Shown: positions 24,486 through 33,120 of the stretch, one piece after another
How positions within the stretch are numbered: the stretch's first letter is position 1
Layout of the letters: each line of letters begins with the position of its first letter
NCBI GenBank assembly: GCA_019746355.1
Contig: JAIESC010000028.1
Location: forward strand, 17,796 to 81,795
DNA length: 64,000 nucleotides
Direction of reading: 5' to 3'
From: Xanthobacteraceae bacterium
GTDB lineage: Bacteria; Pseudomonadota; Alphaproteobacteria; Rhizobiales; Xanthobacteraceae
The notes under the pieces: generated by a model
What the model saw: the letters and a program-made list of their open reading frames with translations, nothing else
Told to the model about the DNA's origin: nothing
The model's database searches: none
Position numbers and translations under genes: made by a program

Positions 24486-25823
24486 ATGATGGCAGGCGGT
24501 TACGACCTGATTTTGAAGGGCGGCACGGTCGTCAACCAGGACGGCGAGGGGGTGCGCGACCTCGCCATAGCGGGCGGCAAAATCGCCGCGATCGGCGACG
24601 TCGGCACCAACGCCGCCGAGACGATCGACTGCCGGGGTCTGCACATCCTGCCGGGCGTGATCGACAGCCACGTGCATTTCCGCGAGCCGGGCCTCACCCA
24701 CAAGGAGGACCTGGAAGCGGGCTCGCGCGGCGCGGTGCTAGGCGGCGTCACGGCGGTGTTCGAGATGCCGAACACCGATCCGACCACGACCGATGCCGCG
24801 GCGCTCGCCGACAAGGTTAGGCGCGGGCACCACCGCATGCACTGCGACTTCGCGTTCTATGTGGGCGCGACGCGCGAGAACACGCATCAGCTCGGCGAGC
24901 TGGAGCAGCTTCCCGGCGCGTGCGGCGTCAAGGTGTTCATGGGCTCCTCCACCGGCTCGCTCTTGATCGAGGACGACGAGGGCGTACGCAACGTGCTGAA
25001 GGCGATCCGCCGCCGCGCCTCGTTTCATTCCGAGGACGAGTACCGGCTGCGCGAGCGGATGCATCTGCGGGTCGAAGGCGATCCGTCGTCGCATCCGGTG
25101 TGGCGCGATGCGCAGGCGGCGCTCCTCTGCACGCAGCGGCTCGTTCGTCTGGCGCGCGAGACCGGCAAGCGCGTGCATGTCCTGCACGTGACCACCAGGG
25201 AAGAAGCCGCGTTCCTTGCCGAGCATAAAGACGTCGCCACCTGCGAAGCGACGCCGGCGCATCTGACGCTCGCCGCGCCAGACTGCTATGCACGGCTCGG
25301 CACGCTCGCGCAGCTCAATCCGCCGATCCGCGACACCGTGCATCGCGACGGCGTCTGGCGCGCCCTCGCGCAAGGGGTGATCGACACCGTCGGCTCCGAC
25401 CACTCGCCGCATACCCGCGAGGAAAAGGCGCATCCTTATCCGAAGACCCATTCCGGCATGACCGGCGTGCAGACGCTGGTCCCGATCATGCTCGATCATG
25501 TCAACGCCGGGCGGCTGTCGCTCGCCCGCTTCGTCGATGTCACCAGCGCCGGTCCGGCCCGCGTTTACGGCATATCAGGGAAAGGCCGGACAGCGGTGGG
25601 TTTTGACGCGGACCTCACCGTGGTCGATCTCAAGCGCCGCGAAACCATCACCGACCGCTGGATCGCCTCGCGCTCGGGCTGGACGCCCTACCATGGCATG
25701 ACCGTAACCGGTTGGCCGGTCGGAACTTTTGTCCGCGGCCACCGCGTGGTGTGGCAGGGGGAGCTCGTCACGCCGTCGCGCGGCGAGGCGGTGAGGTTCC
25801 ACGAAGCGCTGCCGGCCGCGTAA
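24486..25823 (+). CDS. pyrC: Dihydroorotase (class I)
   Basis: A 445-residue cyclic amidohydrolase. Metal ligands are visible: HVHFREPG near residue 60, the lysine of CGVKVFMGSSTG (carboxylated in the family), a histidine in VHVLHVTT, and the aspartate of GSDHSPHT. The stretch DLEAGSRGAVLGGVTAVFEMPNT is typical of class I dihydroorotases, which close carbamoyl-aspartate to dihydroorotate in pyrimidine synthesis. pyrB is not adjacent, so this could instead be a second, non-PyrB-linked member or a hydantoinase-like paralog. Two ATGs (24486, 24489) follow GTGAGG. Confidence 0.85.
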   Translation: MMAGGYDLILKGGTVVNQDGEGVRDLAIAGGKIAAIGDVGTNAAETIDCRGLHILPGVIDSHVHFREPGLTHKEDLEAGSRGAVLGGVTAVFEMPNTDPTTTDAAALADKVRRGHHRMHCDFAFYVGATRENTHQLGELEQLPGACGVKVFMGSSTGSLLIEDDEGVRNVLKAIRRRASFHSEDEYRLRERMHLRVEGDPSSHPVWRDAQAALLCTQRLVRLARETGKRVHVLHVTTREEAAFLAEHKDVATCEATPAHLTLAAPDCYARLGTLAQLNPPIRDTVHRDGVWRALAQGVIDTVGSDHSPHTREEKAHPYPKTHSGMTGVQTLVPIMLDHVNAGRLSLARFVDVTSAGPARVYGISGKGRTAVGFDADLTVVDLKRRETITDRWIASRSGWTPYHGMTVTGWPVGTFVRGHRVVWQGELVTPSRGEAVRFHEALPAA

Positions 25824-26024
25824 TACACGCCGGGGTAAGCGGCGCGGGGGCTCGCGTGACCGCGCGCGGTGTCCAGGGCGAGAGGTTAAAATACCGGTTG
25901 CCTTTGATCGATTGCTCACTACAACCTCTGCCTGCGAGCCCGTAGGGGGCAATACTTTTTCGAGAGAAAGGCGGGCGTGGTTCCGACGCCCGGGTGCATG
26001 CGCCAGCATCGCACCTGAGTTTGA

Positions 26025-26777
26025 ATGACTGACGATTTCGTTTCCCTGAAAGCCATGATCGTCTCGGAGGCCGCGGCGGACCGCGAGCTCATTCGCCGCG
26101 GCGCGGCCGGCGCGTCGCTTCCGGTGATCATCTCGGAAGTCGCCACCGCCGGCGACGGGTCTGCAGCCCTCAGGAGCCTGGCGAGCGAAACATTCGACGT
26201 CGTACTGTTCGACGACGGGCTGTCCGCGTCCGACAAGCAGACGCTGCTCGCGGCGGTTCGCGGCGAGGCTTCGCGGCCGCTTGCGGTGGTGATCGGCGAG
26301 GCGGCGGACCTCGAGGTTGACGGCGCGCTGGCGAAGCCGCTCGCGCAGCAGCGCGTGGGGGAGCTGATCGGCGAGTGCATCGCCGCGCGGTTGCCCAAGC
26401 GCGTGCTGATCGTCGACGACTCGGCCGCGGTGCGCCAGGTGATTCAGAAGGTGCTCAAGGCAAGCCGCTTTCCCATCGCGGCCGAAGAGGCCGACGGCCA
26501 CGCGGCCGCCTGCTCGCATGTGACGCAGCAGGCCTACGATGTGGTGATCCTCGACTGCCACATGGCCGGCAAGGACGGCTTCGACACGCTCGGAGCGCTG
26601 TTGCAGATCCGTCCCGACGCGAAAATCCTGATGACCACCGAGCGGCAGGACCACACGTTCGCCGACCGCGCCCGCAGGGAAGGCGCCGCCGAGTTTCTCT
26701 ACAAGCCGTTTTTCGCGCGCGATATCGATGCGGCGTTCAGCCGGCTGCTCCGCTTCGCGCACTTGCGGTGGACCTGA
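26025..26777 (+). CDS. Two-receiver response regulator without output domain
   Basis: A 250-residue protein with two CheY-like domains. The second (about 127-245) is complete: VLIVDDSAAVRQ (acidic pair), VVILDCHMAGKDG (phospho-acceptor Asp), MTTER (Thr) and YKPFF (Lys). The first (about 8-120) keeps FDVVLFDDGLS and ALAKPL but has SEAAADR where the acidic pair should be, so it probably cannot be phosphorylated normally. There is no DNA-binding, GGDEF or other output domain. It may work by protein contact, for example in chemotaxis or as a phosphate sink. No kinase is adjacent. Confidence 0.82.
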   Translation: MTDDFVSLKAMIVSEAAADRELIRRGAAGASLPVIISEVATAGDGSAALRSLASETFDVVLFDDGLSASDKQTLLAAVRGEASRPLAVVIGEAADLEVDGALAKPLAQQRVGELIGECIAARLPKRVLIVDDSAAVRQVIQKVLKASRFPIAAEEADGHAAACSHVTQQAYDVVILDCHMAGKDGFDTLGALLQIRPDAKILMTTERQDHTFADRARREGAAEFLYKPFFARDIDAAFSRLLRFAHLRWT

Positions 26778-26887
26778 GACGGAGGTGCTGGAAAGGAGCC
26801 TGCGCCATTCGCGACGCAGGACTCCCGCGCCGGCCTGCTTCCGGGCATGCCAGCGCTACCGCCGCCTTACGCAACGCGCGGCGGTGG

Positions 26888-27178
26888 TCACGTGTCGCGG
26901 CCGAAGGCGCGCTGTTGCGCGAGCCACTCGGCCAGAGTGATTTTCTTTTTGGGCTGCTTGGCTCGCTTCTTTGGATTGCTGACACTCCGCACGTGCTGCT
27001 GAATGCGCGCCTCGTGCGCGAGGCGCAGCGCCTTCAGCCGCTCGGTGCGCTCGCGGATCGCATCGAGCTCTGCGTTGAGCTCCGCCATCCCGGACTCGTA
27101 GGTCCGTCCCGGCTGCGTGCTTTTTCCGCCGGACTGGCCGCCGGCATTCTGATGGCCCTTCGGACGCCTCGTGCTCAC
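26888..27178 (-). CDS. Hypothetical basic coiled-coil protein
   Basis: A 96-residue protein of unknown role. It has a Gly/Gln/Lys-rich head, a long amphipathic helix (AELNAELDAIRERTERLKAL, RLAHEARIQQHV) and a basic tail (NPKKRAKQPKKK) ending in a short helix (LAEWLAQQRAFG). This looks like a small nucleic-acid-associated or ribosome-associated protein. The GTG at 27178 is chosen because GAGGA lies 6 bases upstream; a frame start at 27202 lacks this. It is convergent with the two-receiver gene. Confidence 0.55.
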   Translation of the reverse strand: MSTRRPKGHQNAGGQSGGKSTQPGRTYESGMAELNAELDAIRERTERLKALRLAHEARIQQHVRSVSNPKKRAKQPKKKITLAEWLAQQRAFGRDT

Positions 27179-27390
27179 TTTTTGTCCTCGACGCAGGCGC
27201 ATGCGCGCGGCGATGAACCGCCAGCGGCGCGCCCCATGGAACCAATGTTGGACAGGTGGATCGCCGCGGATTCACGTCGCGCGGGAGCCGAGGGCTATAT
27301 AGGAGCAGACGCGGGCTTCGCGAGTCCCGCGGACCCCGGCTTACCGATTTGTGATAAGGCCCGGCTGGCGGCGAAGCTGCGTTCCAGCCG

Positions 27391-27597
27391 CTATTGCGGC
27401 GTGCGGTCGAGCGTGAACTCGCCGTTGCGGATGCGCTTGCTGAGGCTGTCGGCGTATTGCGCCGCGGCTTCCTCGCCGTAGGTGGACACGAGCTCGGCAA
27501 AGGCCGCGAACAGGCAGGTCATCGCCATGCAGTCGTCGTCGACGCCGTCGAGGCGGGCCTCGGCCCAGGCTTCCTGGACATAATTGAGGGCCGCCAT
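27391..27597 (-). CDS. Conserved small hypothetical protein
   Basis: About 68 residues from ATG 27597: an acidic, helical protein (ALNYVQEAWAEARLDGVDDD, CMAMTCLFAAFAELVSTYGE) ending EFTLDRTPQ. The frame is open up to 27729, but the upstream 44 codons are Arg-rich and do not look like part of the protein. I recognise this as a small soluble protein repeatedly found in Bradyrhizobium-like genomes, without known function. Confidence 0.6.
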   Translation of the reverse strand: MAALNYVQEAWAEARLDGVDDDCMAMTCLFAAFAELVSTYGEEAAAQYADSLSKRIRNGEFTLDRTPQ

Positions 27598-27794
27598 CTT
27601 CTGCTCGCGCGCGTCTTGCGCGGCGTCTGGCGCGTTATCCCGGCCCGGGTCGCTCGTTCCCACGATCTGCCTGCTCAAATTATGGCGAGAACGCGCCACC
27701 CGCCGCCACATCCGAAACGACGCTAGCACGCGCGAAGGCTGCGGCCAGAGCGGAACCCCGCGAAACAGTTAACCGGCGCGGTTAATAGCGGGGA

Positions 27795-28214
27795 TTAGTT
27801 GGTGTAGCGCGCGGTGATCTCGCGGGAAATCTTCGCGCCCTCGTCGAGATAGCGCCGCACCGCCACATTGGCCGCCGGCGTGCAGGTGCGGTAGGCCTGC
27901 TGGAAGCTGCCGTAGCCGCGGTTGAAGTTCGCCACCATGCGATTCTTCCGATCGGGGGTGACCGCCTCGGCCTCGATCAGCGCCTGCATCTCGTCGCGCC
28001 ATTTCTGGCCTTCGTTCGCGCCGCACAGCGCGCGGAGGTACTGCAACGCGCCGAGGATCTCGGACAGCCGCATCAGGTCGGCTTCGAACGGAGCCGGGCC
28101 GCCCTGGATCGACGGCGCAGGCGCGGCCGGCGCGGGCTCGCGCTGGGCCTGCACCAGACTTGGCACGGAGACCGCAAGCCCGATCGCGAGAATGATGGGA
28201 ATACGCCGGATCAT
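27795..28214 (-). CDS. TIGR02301/DUF2385 family secreted protein
   Basis: A 139-residue protein with a signal peptide (MIRRIPIILAIGLAVSVPS, cleavage near VQAQ). The mature core has LMRLSEILGALQYLRALCG, the pair-rich WRDEMQALIEAE, RMVANFNRGYGSFQQAYRTC and CTPAA, matching TIGR02301/DUF2385. Two cysteines (ALCG and YRTC) probably form a disulfide. The family is largely confined to rhizobia and relatives; function is unknown. The start is ATG 28214. Confidence 0.82.
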   Translation of the reverse strand: MIRRIPIILAIGLAVSVPSLVQAQREPAPAAPAPSIQGGPAPFEADLMRLSEILGALQYLRALCGANEGQKWRDEMQALIEAEAVTPDRKNRMVANFNRGYGSFQQAYRTCTPAANVAVRRYLDEGAKISREITARYTN

Positions 28215-28405
28215 GGACGGGGAGATATGCGCCGGGGCGGGATGGTCCGCAAGTCAGATGCCTCGGGCGACAGACTGGCCGTCACCCTGAGAGGGTGTGA
28301 AACATTCGTCCGCTCCCAGAGCACTGGATACGCCGCCTTCGCGGAGCATGACACCTGTGATGGGGCGGCATTTTTACCACCGTCATCGCCGGTTGCACTA
28401 CCGTC

Positions 28406-28427
28406 ATCGCCCGCGAAGGCGGGCGAT
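28406..28427. repeat. REP-like palindrome, same family as 13401
   Basis: Nine-bp perfect stem ATCGCCCGC / GCGGGCGAT with a GAAG loop, preceded by CGTC and followed by CCAGT. A partial copy (CGTCATCGCC) lies 25 bases before. It sits in the 313-base gap between the NUDIX gene and the DUF2385 gene, where no gene is seen. Confidence 0.75.
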
Positions 28428-28463
28428 CCAGTCTCGCGGTGATAGCGTCGGCCCGGGAGGGCC

Positions 28464-28503
28464 GTCATCCTTCGCGCCCCGGCTTTGGCGGGCTCAGGAT
28501 GAC
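28464..28503. repeat. Second intergenic palindrome GTCATCCT / AGGATGAC
   Basis: Outer 8-bp arms with an inner GCCC/GGGC pairing, 37 bases from the REP-like hairpin and 25 bases downstream of the NUDIX stop on the minus strand. A related but longer palindromic repeat of the kind scattered in rhizobial intergenic DNA. Confidence 0.6.
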
Positions 28504-28527
28504 GGGGCAACCAGCAGTGCTTTGGTT

Positions 28528-29004
28528 TCAGCCCTCCATCTCCATCCGCTCGAAGGCGGAGGCGACGATTTCGGCAAGGCCCTCGGTGGTTTTTAGCCCC
28601 TTCAGCTCGGAGGGCATCAGCCAGCGCGCGTCAGACAGCTCCTCGTTGAGCCGCGGCTCGCCGGCGATCCAGCGCGAGGCAAAGCACAGGATGACGAAGT
28701 GGCGGGAGACCTTTCCGGCGACGTCGCGCATCACCACCTCGCGGTGGCCGGCCAGCGCCACCGGCTCGATGGTCAGCTGCGTCTCCTCGAGGATTTCGCG
28801 CTTGAGCGCCTCGATCAGCGTCTCGCCCGCCTCGACCACGCCGCCGGGCATGGTCCAGATGCCGAGCGCCGGTCCCCGCGCGCGCTGCGTCACCAGCACG
28901 CGGCCGTCGCGGATGATGGCGGCGCTGACGGCGAGATAGGGGCGGTCGGGATAGGTGCGGGGGTCGGGTGCGGCGGTGGTTTGGTTGCTTGCTTGCGACA
29001 TCAT
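28528..29004 (-). CDS. NUDIX hydrolase
   Basis: A 158-residue pyrophosphohydrolase. The Nudix box is intact: GGVVEAGETLIEALKREI followed by LEETQL fits Gx5Ex7REUxEExGU apart from the last Gly. Strands LAVSAAIIRDGRVLVTQRA and GIWTMPG precede it. It may clean damaged nucleotides, NADH or sugar-nucleotides; the substrate cannot be told. The ATG at 29004 overlaps the stop of the upstream gene by four bases (ATGA), showing coupling. The catalytic EE is present, in contrast to the NadQ-like protein. Confidence 0.9.
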   Translation of the reverse strand: MMSQASNQTTAAPDPRTYPDRPYLAVSAAIIRDGRVLVTQRARGPALGIWTMPGGVVEAGETLIEALKREILEETQLTIEPVALAGHREVVMRDVAGKVSRHFVILCFASRWIAGEPRLNEELSDARWLMPSELKGLKTTEGLAEIVASAFERMEMEG

Positions 29005-29498
29005 TTGCGGAACATAGCATCGATCGCGGCCTGCGACCGCTCCCGTTCGGCGGGTCCGCTTCCCGAGCCGTTGATCAGCGCGGTCAGATGCCCGATCAGC
29101 GGGCGGATGTGGGTGGTGGTGTGGCCCGGCGCGAAATCCTGCGCGCCGGTTTCGGCATGGCGCACCGCGCTGTCGCGCGCCTCGGCGAGCCTGGAATTGA
29201 GAACGTCCGCGAGCCCGTCGAGCGCGTCGCGCAAGCTGCGCGGCGCGGCCTCGTAGGTCCGGATGATCGCCTCGCGCTGGCTGAGCCGCGAGCCGGCGAA
29301 GTGCTCGGCGTAAGTCTTCGGTCTCCAGGCGCGCAGGTCGTCGATGCATTGCGGCACGTCGCGCACCATCTCCAGCGCCATCAGCGCCTCGGAGAAATGG
29401 TTGAGGTAATCGGTGGATAGTCCGGTGACCGGGTTGATATTCGGGATGCCGGGGCCAGATGCTTTCGGATCGGGCACGGTGGCGGCGGGCGCGGGCAT
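29001..29498 (-). CDS. Conserved hypothetical protein upstream of NUDIX
   Basis: A 165-residue soluble protein without a signal peptide. It is helical in character: STDYLNHFSEALMALEMVRD, SLRDALDGLADVLN, RPLIGHLTALING, and ends AIDAMFRK. A WRPKTYAEHFAGSRLSQRE stretch lies in the middle. I do not recognise a family. It is translationally coupled to the NUDIX gene by a 4-base overlap, so the two may act together. Confidence 0.65.
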   Translation of the reverse strand: MPAPAATVPDPKASGPGIPNINPVTGLSTDYLNHFSEALMALEMVRDVPQCIDDLRAWRPKTYAEHFAGSRLSQREAIIRTYEAAPRSLRDALDGLADVLNSRLAEARDSAVRHAETGAQDFAPGHTTTHIRPLIGHLTALINGSGSGPAERERSQAAIDAMFRK

Positions 29499-29587
29499 CG
29501 TCAGGGTCCGGTCCGGTTGGGTGCGGGAGTGTTATCACGCCGGGTTAACGTCCGGCTAAGATTTGGGGCGGGCGACGGGAAGCGGAT

Positions 29588-30349
29588 ATGTGCGGACGCT
29601 ACAACATGACCAGCGCTCCCGAGCAGGTTCGCGCGCTGTTTCGCTATCCTGAGCGGCCGAACTTTCCGCCGCGCTACAACATTGCGCCGACCCAGCCGAT
29701 CGCGATCGTGCGCATCGCCGAGGGGCGGCGGCAGTTCGCACTGGTGCGCTGGGGCCTGATCCCGCCCTGGGTGAAGGACCCGCGCGCCTTCTCGCTCCTG
29801 ATCAACGCGCGCGCCGAATCCGTCAACGAGAAGCCCGCCTTCGCCAACGCCATGAAGCGGCGGCGCTGCCTCATTCCGGCCGACGGCTTCTACGAGTGGC
29901 AGAGCGAGGGCGGGCGGAAACGCCCGTTTGTGGCACGGCCGAAGCGCGGTGCGCCGCAAGGCACGCTCATGGCGTTCGCAGGCCTCTGGGAGACCTGGAC
30001 CGGGCCGAACGGCGAGGAGATGGAGACCGCGGCGATCATCACCACGCAGGCCAACCGCGAGATGGCCGCGGTGCATCACCGCGCGCCGGTGATCGTGCCG
30101 CCCGAGCAGTTTAGCTTCTGGCTCGACTGCACGAACGTGAACGAGAACGAAGCGGTGTCGCTGTTTCGCGCAGCGCCCAACGGCACGATGGAGGTTTACG
30201 AGATTTCGCCGGCGGTGAACCGGGTGGCGAATGATACGCCGGGGTTGCTCGAGCCTTACGACGGCAGCGCGGAGCCGGCACCGGAAAAGCCCAAACCCGT
30301 GCGCAAGCCGCGCGCCGTGGCCGACAACGGGCAGGGGTCGTTGTTCTGA
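29588..30349 (+). CDS. yedK: SRAP domain protein (YedK/HMCES-like)
   Basis: A 253-residue SOS-response-associated peptidase. The start MCGRYN puts the catalytic cysteine at residue 2. NIAPTQPIAIVR, RWGLIPPWVKDP, INARAESVNEKPAF (active-site Asn), LIPADGFYEWQ (Glu) and HHRAPVIV (His) are all present. Such proteins form a stable thiazolidine crosslink with abasic sites in single-stranded DNA. The C-terminal about 35 residues (EPAPEKPKPVRKPR) are a basic tail. The start has GGAAGCGG just upstream. It is divergent from the hypothetical/NUDIX pair. Confidence 0.93.
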   Translation: MCGRYNMTSAPEQVRALFRYPERPNFPPRYNIAPTQPIAIVRIAEGRRQFALVRWGLIPPWVKDPRAFSLLINARAESVNEKPAFANAMKRRRCLIPADGFYEWQSEGGRKRPFVARPKRGAPQGTLMAFAGLWETWTGPNGEEMETAAIITTQANREMAAVHHRAPVIVPPEQFSFWLDCTNVNENEAVSLFRAAPNGTMEVYEISPAVNRVANDTPGLLEPYDGSAEPAPEKPKPVRKPRAVADNGQGSLF

Positions 30350-30414
30350 TTGTCGAAATGGGGACTGGACGTCGACGCGGGAACCGGAGGGCCCGCCGGG
30401 CGTTATCGCTTATC

Positions 30415-30621
30415 ATGCCCCGCCCATCTCCGCCGGCCGAACCGACTGCAGCCGAATTGCAGGCGCGCGCAGAGCGCCGCCGCAAAATCCTTGAAACGCA
30501 AAAAGCCGATGCGCCGGTTGCCATGGCCGAGTACCGGGCTGCGGAGCAAGCGGCCCGGGAGAAAACCGCGCGGCTTCGTGCCGAACGGTTGGCGCGCGAA
30601 GCGGCGAAGCCGGGCAAATGA
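30415..30621 (+). CDS. Small charged helical protein, convergent paralog 1
   Basis: A 68-residue protein starting at ATG 30415. After a Pro-rich head it is one long charged helix: ELQARAERRRKILETQKADA, MAEYRAAEQAAREKTARLRA, ERLAREAAK. The gene at 30653-30871 on the opposite strand encodes a clear relative (QKADAP, MREYREAEQ, RTERLRAERLAREA). Function is unknown; the pair faces each other with 31 bases between stops. The family looks typical of Bradyrhizobium-type genomes. Confidence 0.6.
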   Translation: MPRPSPPAEPTAAELQARAERRRKILETQKADAPVAMAEYRAAEQAAREKTARLRAERLAREAAKPGK

Positions 30622-30652
30622 CGCCGGCGGCGCGCGGTCGCCAAAGTGAATT

Positions 30653-30871
30653 TTACGGCTTGCCGGACGCTTCGCGGGCCAATCGCTCGGCCCGCAGCCG
30701 CTCGGTGCGGTCGCGCAGCACCTGTTCGGCCTCGCGATACTCGCGCATCGCCAGCGGCGCATCGGCCTTCTGCTGCTCGGTTTTCCTGAAACGGGCTTCG
30801 GCCTGGGCCCGCAACTCGTCGGGAGTCAGCTGGTGGAGGGGCTTTTGCCGGTACTTGTGCTTGGAGCGCAT
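30653..30871 (-). CDS. Small charged helical protein, convergent paralog 2
   Basis: A 72-residue protein starting at ATG 30871. It has a basic head (RSKHKYRQKPLHQL), then TPDELRAQAEARFRKTEQQK, ADAPLAMREYREAEQVLRDR and TERLRAERLAREASGKP. The last about 50 residues align without gaps to the protein of the facing gene at 30415-30621. An inverted gene duplication is the simplest origin. Function is unknown. Confidence 0.6.
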   Translation of the reverse strand: MRSKHKYRQKPLHQLTPDELRAQAEARFRKTEQQKADAPLAMREYREAEQVLRDRTERLRAERLAREASGKP

Positions 30872-30958
30872 TGTACCCAATGCCTGTCTCCGCCGATTCG
30901 TTCCCAGACGCGGGCCCTTGTAGCACGGTGTCGGGGCGAATGCTCGCCCATCAAAGCG

Positions 30959-31021
30959 TTCGCGCTGGCCGCTCGCCCCGAAGGCGCGCGTGAACGCGCT
31001 GGTGGTTCTCGCCAGCGCGAA
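30959..31021. repeat. Palindromic element TTCGCGCTGGC / GCCAGCGCGAA
   Basis: Perfect 11-bp arms 41 bases apart, next to the 3' end of the DUF930 gene. The same arm sequence, followed by the same CGCTCGC, occurs in a shorter palindrome at 40301-40334, so this is a dispersed element. Confidence 0.55.
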
Positions 31022-31024
31022 AAG

Positions 31025-31501
31025 TCAGTTCCACAGCCCGTAGTCTTCCCACTTGGCTTTCGGGATCTGATCGCCGGTCTGATACTCGAACGACAGGACC
31101 TTCATGTGGTCCGGCGTCGCCTCGCAGACGAAGGTCAGCCCGTACCATGCACCCTTGCTGCGATAGGCCGCGCCTTTGGCGGTGAGCTTGTGGCCCTCGG
31201 TCTTCGGCTCGGCGCTGGCCGCGCCCTGCGCGCGGTCCACCGGAAGCTTCTTTTCGTCCTTGATGCGCCGCATCGCCTCGCGGTCGCAGATCTGTTCGAG
31301 GCGGGTTTGCGGGTCGAGACGGGTCAGCGCCTGCTGAAACTGCGCCTCCGGCGGAATCCTGGGGCCTTTGCGCGCGCCCTTCTTCCCCTTCTTCTTTGCC
31401 GTCGCCGCCGCAGGATCCGCCTTCTTCTTCGCTGCCGCGGCGGGATCGACAAAGGCAATTGCCAGGGCGCAGGCGAGGGCAGTCATAAAAATCTTTCGCA
31501 T
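31025..31501 (-). CDS. DUF930 family secreted protein
   Basis: A 158-residue protein with a signal peptide (MRKIFMTALACALAIAF, cleavage near AAA). A Lys/Ala-rich linker (AKKKGKKGARKG) follows. The conserved core has LTRLDPQTRLEQICDREAMR, LPVDRAQG, KGAWYGLTFVCEATPDH and VLSFEYQTGDQIP, matching DUF930. Two cysteines (QICD and FVCE) probably pair. It is a rhizobial periplasmic family of unknown role. Confidence 0.8.
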   Translation of the reverse strand: MRKIFMTALACALAIAFVDPAAAAKKKADPAAATAKKKGKKGARKGPRIPPEAQFQQALTRLDPQTRLEQICDREAMRRIKDEKKLPVDRAQGAASAEPKTEGHKLTAKGAAYRSKGAWYGLTFVCEATPDHMKVLSFEYQTGDQIPKAKWEDYGLWN

Positions 31502-31629
31502 GTCATCGTCCTATGGGCCGCGCTGACACCATCATACCTGCAGCATCGAACATGAATCCGTGATGACCGGCACCCAATCCGCTCCGGCGCGCGGGCGAAA
31601 CAAGCGGCCAGGAAGAAAATGCCGTGTGG

Positions 31630-33060
31630 CTACAACACCTTGCCCGGATTAAGAATCCCCTTGGGGTCGAGCGTGCGCTTCAGCGTCTTCATCAGGTCGT
31701 AGGCGACCGGGTCCTTGATCTTCGGCAGGTAGTCGCGCTTGACGATGCCGACGCCGTGTTCGGCCGAGACCGAGCCGCCGTGCTTGAGCACGATCTTGTA
31801 GACCACGTCGTTCATGTCGTCCCAACGCTTGAGATACTCGGCTTTGTCCGCGCCGACCGGCTGGGTGATGTTGTAGTGGATGTTGCCGTCGCCGACATGA
31901 CCGAACGGCATCGGCCGGCAGCCGGGAATGAGCTTGATCGCCGCGGCGTTGGCCTCCTCGATGAAGGCCGGGATTTTCGCGACCGGCACGGACACGTCGT
32001 GCTTGATCGAGCCACCCTCGCGGCCCTGCATCTCGCCGAACAGCTCGCGGATGCGCCAGAACGCCTTCGCCTGCTCCATGCTCTCGCAGATTGTTGCGTC
32101 GAGCACGAGGCCCTTTTCGAGACCCGCCGCGAGGATCTGCTCCATCGACTCGCGCAAACCTTCGACGCGCTGCGACGACAGCTCGATCAGCACCGAGTAC
32201 GGCGATTTGGTCTGCAGCGGATCGCGCGTGCCCGGCGAATGCCGCAGCACGATGTCGGTCCCTTCGCGCGACATGATCTCGAAGCTCGTCACGCCGCCCG
32301 CGGTGAGCTCGCTGGCAAGGCCCAGAAGATCGACTGCGGCCTGCACATTGGGGATTGCCGCCCACGCGGTCTCGACCGAGCGCGGCCGCGGCACGAGGCG
32401 CAGCACCGCCGCGGTGATGACGCCGAGCGTGCCCTCCGCGCCTATGAACAGGTCGCGCAGGTCGTAGCCGGTGTTGTCCTTCTTCAGCTTGTTGAGATTG
32501 TTCATGATGCGGCCGTCGGCCAGCACCACCTCGAGGCCCAATGCGTGAGAGCGCGCGATGCCATGCGCCAGCGCCGCCGTACCGCCGGCATTGGTCGAGA
32601 GATTGCCGCCGATGGTGCAGCTTCCCTCGGAGGGAAGAAGCTGCGGATAGAGCCGGTCGACGTTGGCCGCGGCTTCGCGGGCGCGCTGCAAGGTGACGCC
32701 GGCCTCGCAGGTGATGGTGTTGGACACCGGATCGACCTCGCGAATCCTGTCCATTCGGTTGAGCGACAGCACAACCTCGCCGTTGTGCGGGATCTGGCCG
32801 CCGACCAGCCCGGTGTTGCCGCCCTGCGGGATGATCGCGGTCGAGGTCTCGTTGGCGATCTTCATGATCTCGGAGACTTCCTGCGTCGATCCCGGCCGCA
32901 ACACCACCGGCGTGTGCCCGGTCCACAGCGCGCGGAACTCGACGAGGTAAGGGACCTGCTTCTCCTTGTCGGTGATCGCGTTCTTCTCGCCCACGACGGC
33001 AATGAGCCGCTGCAGCGTCTGCGGCGAAACGGCGGTGAGGGGCTTGCTCATTTCATTCAT
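31630..33060 (-). CDS. FAD-linked oxidase (GlcD / D-2-hydroxyglutarate dehydrogenase type)
   Basis: About 476 residues. The PCMH-type FAD domain has VVLRPGSTQEVSEIMKIAN, IIPQGGNTGLVGGQIP, the cluster TCEAGVTLQ, GGNLSTNAGGTAALAHG and NNTGYDLRDLFIGAEGTLG-like segments. The C-terminal FAD-oxidase domain ends with HVGDGNIHYNITQP, HGGSVSAEHGVGIVK and LDPKGILNPGKVL. These mark the D-2-hydroxyacid / D-2-hydroxyglutarate / GlcD dehydrogenase class. The ATG at 33060 is chosen; the same frame runs open to 33348, but the extra N-terminus is translated REP palindromes plus a membrane segment. It is the last gene of the MmgE-tsaC operon. Confidence 0.9.
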   Translation of the reverse strand: MNEMSKPLTAVSPQTLQRLIAVVGEKNAITDKEKQVPYLVEFRALWTGHTPVVLRPGSTQEVSEIMKIANETSTAIIPQGGNTGLVGGQIPHNGEVVLSLNRMDRIREVDPVSNTITCEAGVTLQRAREAAANVDRLYPQLLPSEGSCTIGGNLSTNAGGTAALAHGIARSHALGLEVVLADGRIMNNLNKLKKDNTGYDLRDLFIGAEGTLGVITAAVLRLVPRPRSVETAWAAIPNVQAAVDLLGLASELTAGGVTSFEIMSREGTDIVLRHSPGTRDPLQTKSPYSVLIELSSQRVEGLRESMEQILAAGLEKGLVLDATICESMEQAKAFWRIRELFGEMQGREGGSIKHDVSVPVAKIPAFIEEANAAAIKLIPGCRPMPFGHVGDGNIHYNITQPVGADKAEYLKRWDDMNDVVYKIVLKHGGSVSAEHGVGIVKRDYLPKIKDPVAYDLMKTLKRTLDPKGILNPGKVL

Positions 33061-33120
33061 TGCTATACTCGCGGTCGAGAGTCCGGATCCGTTCAGACCG
33101 AAACTTCGGTGTTTGTGTCC

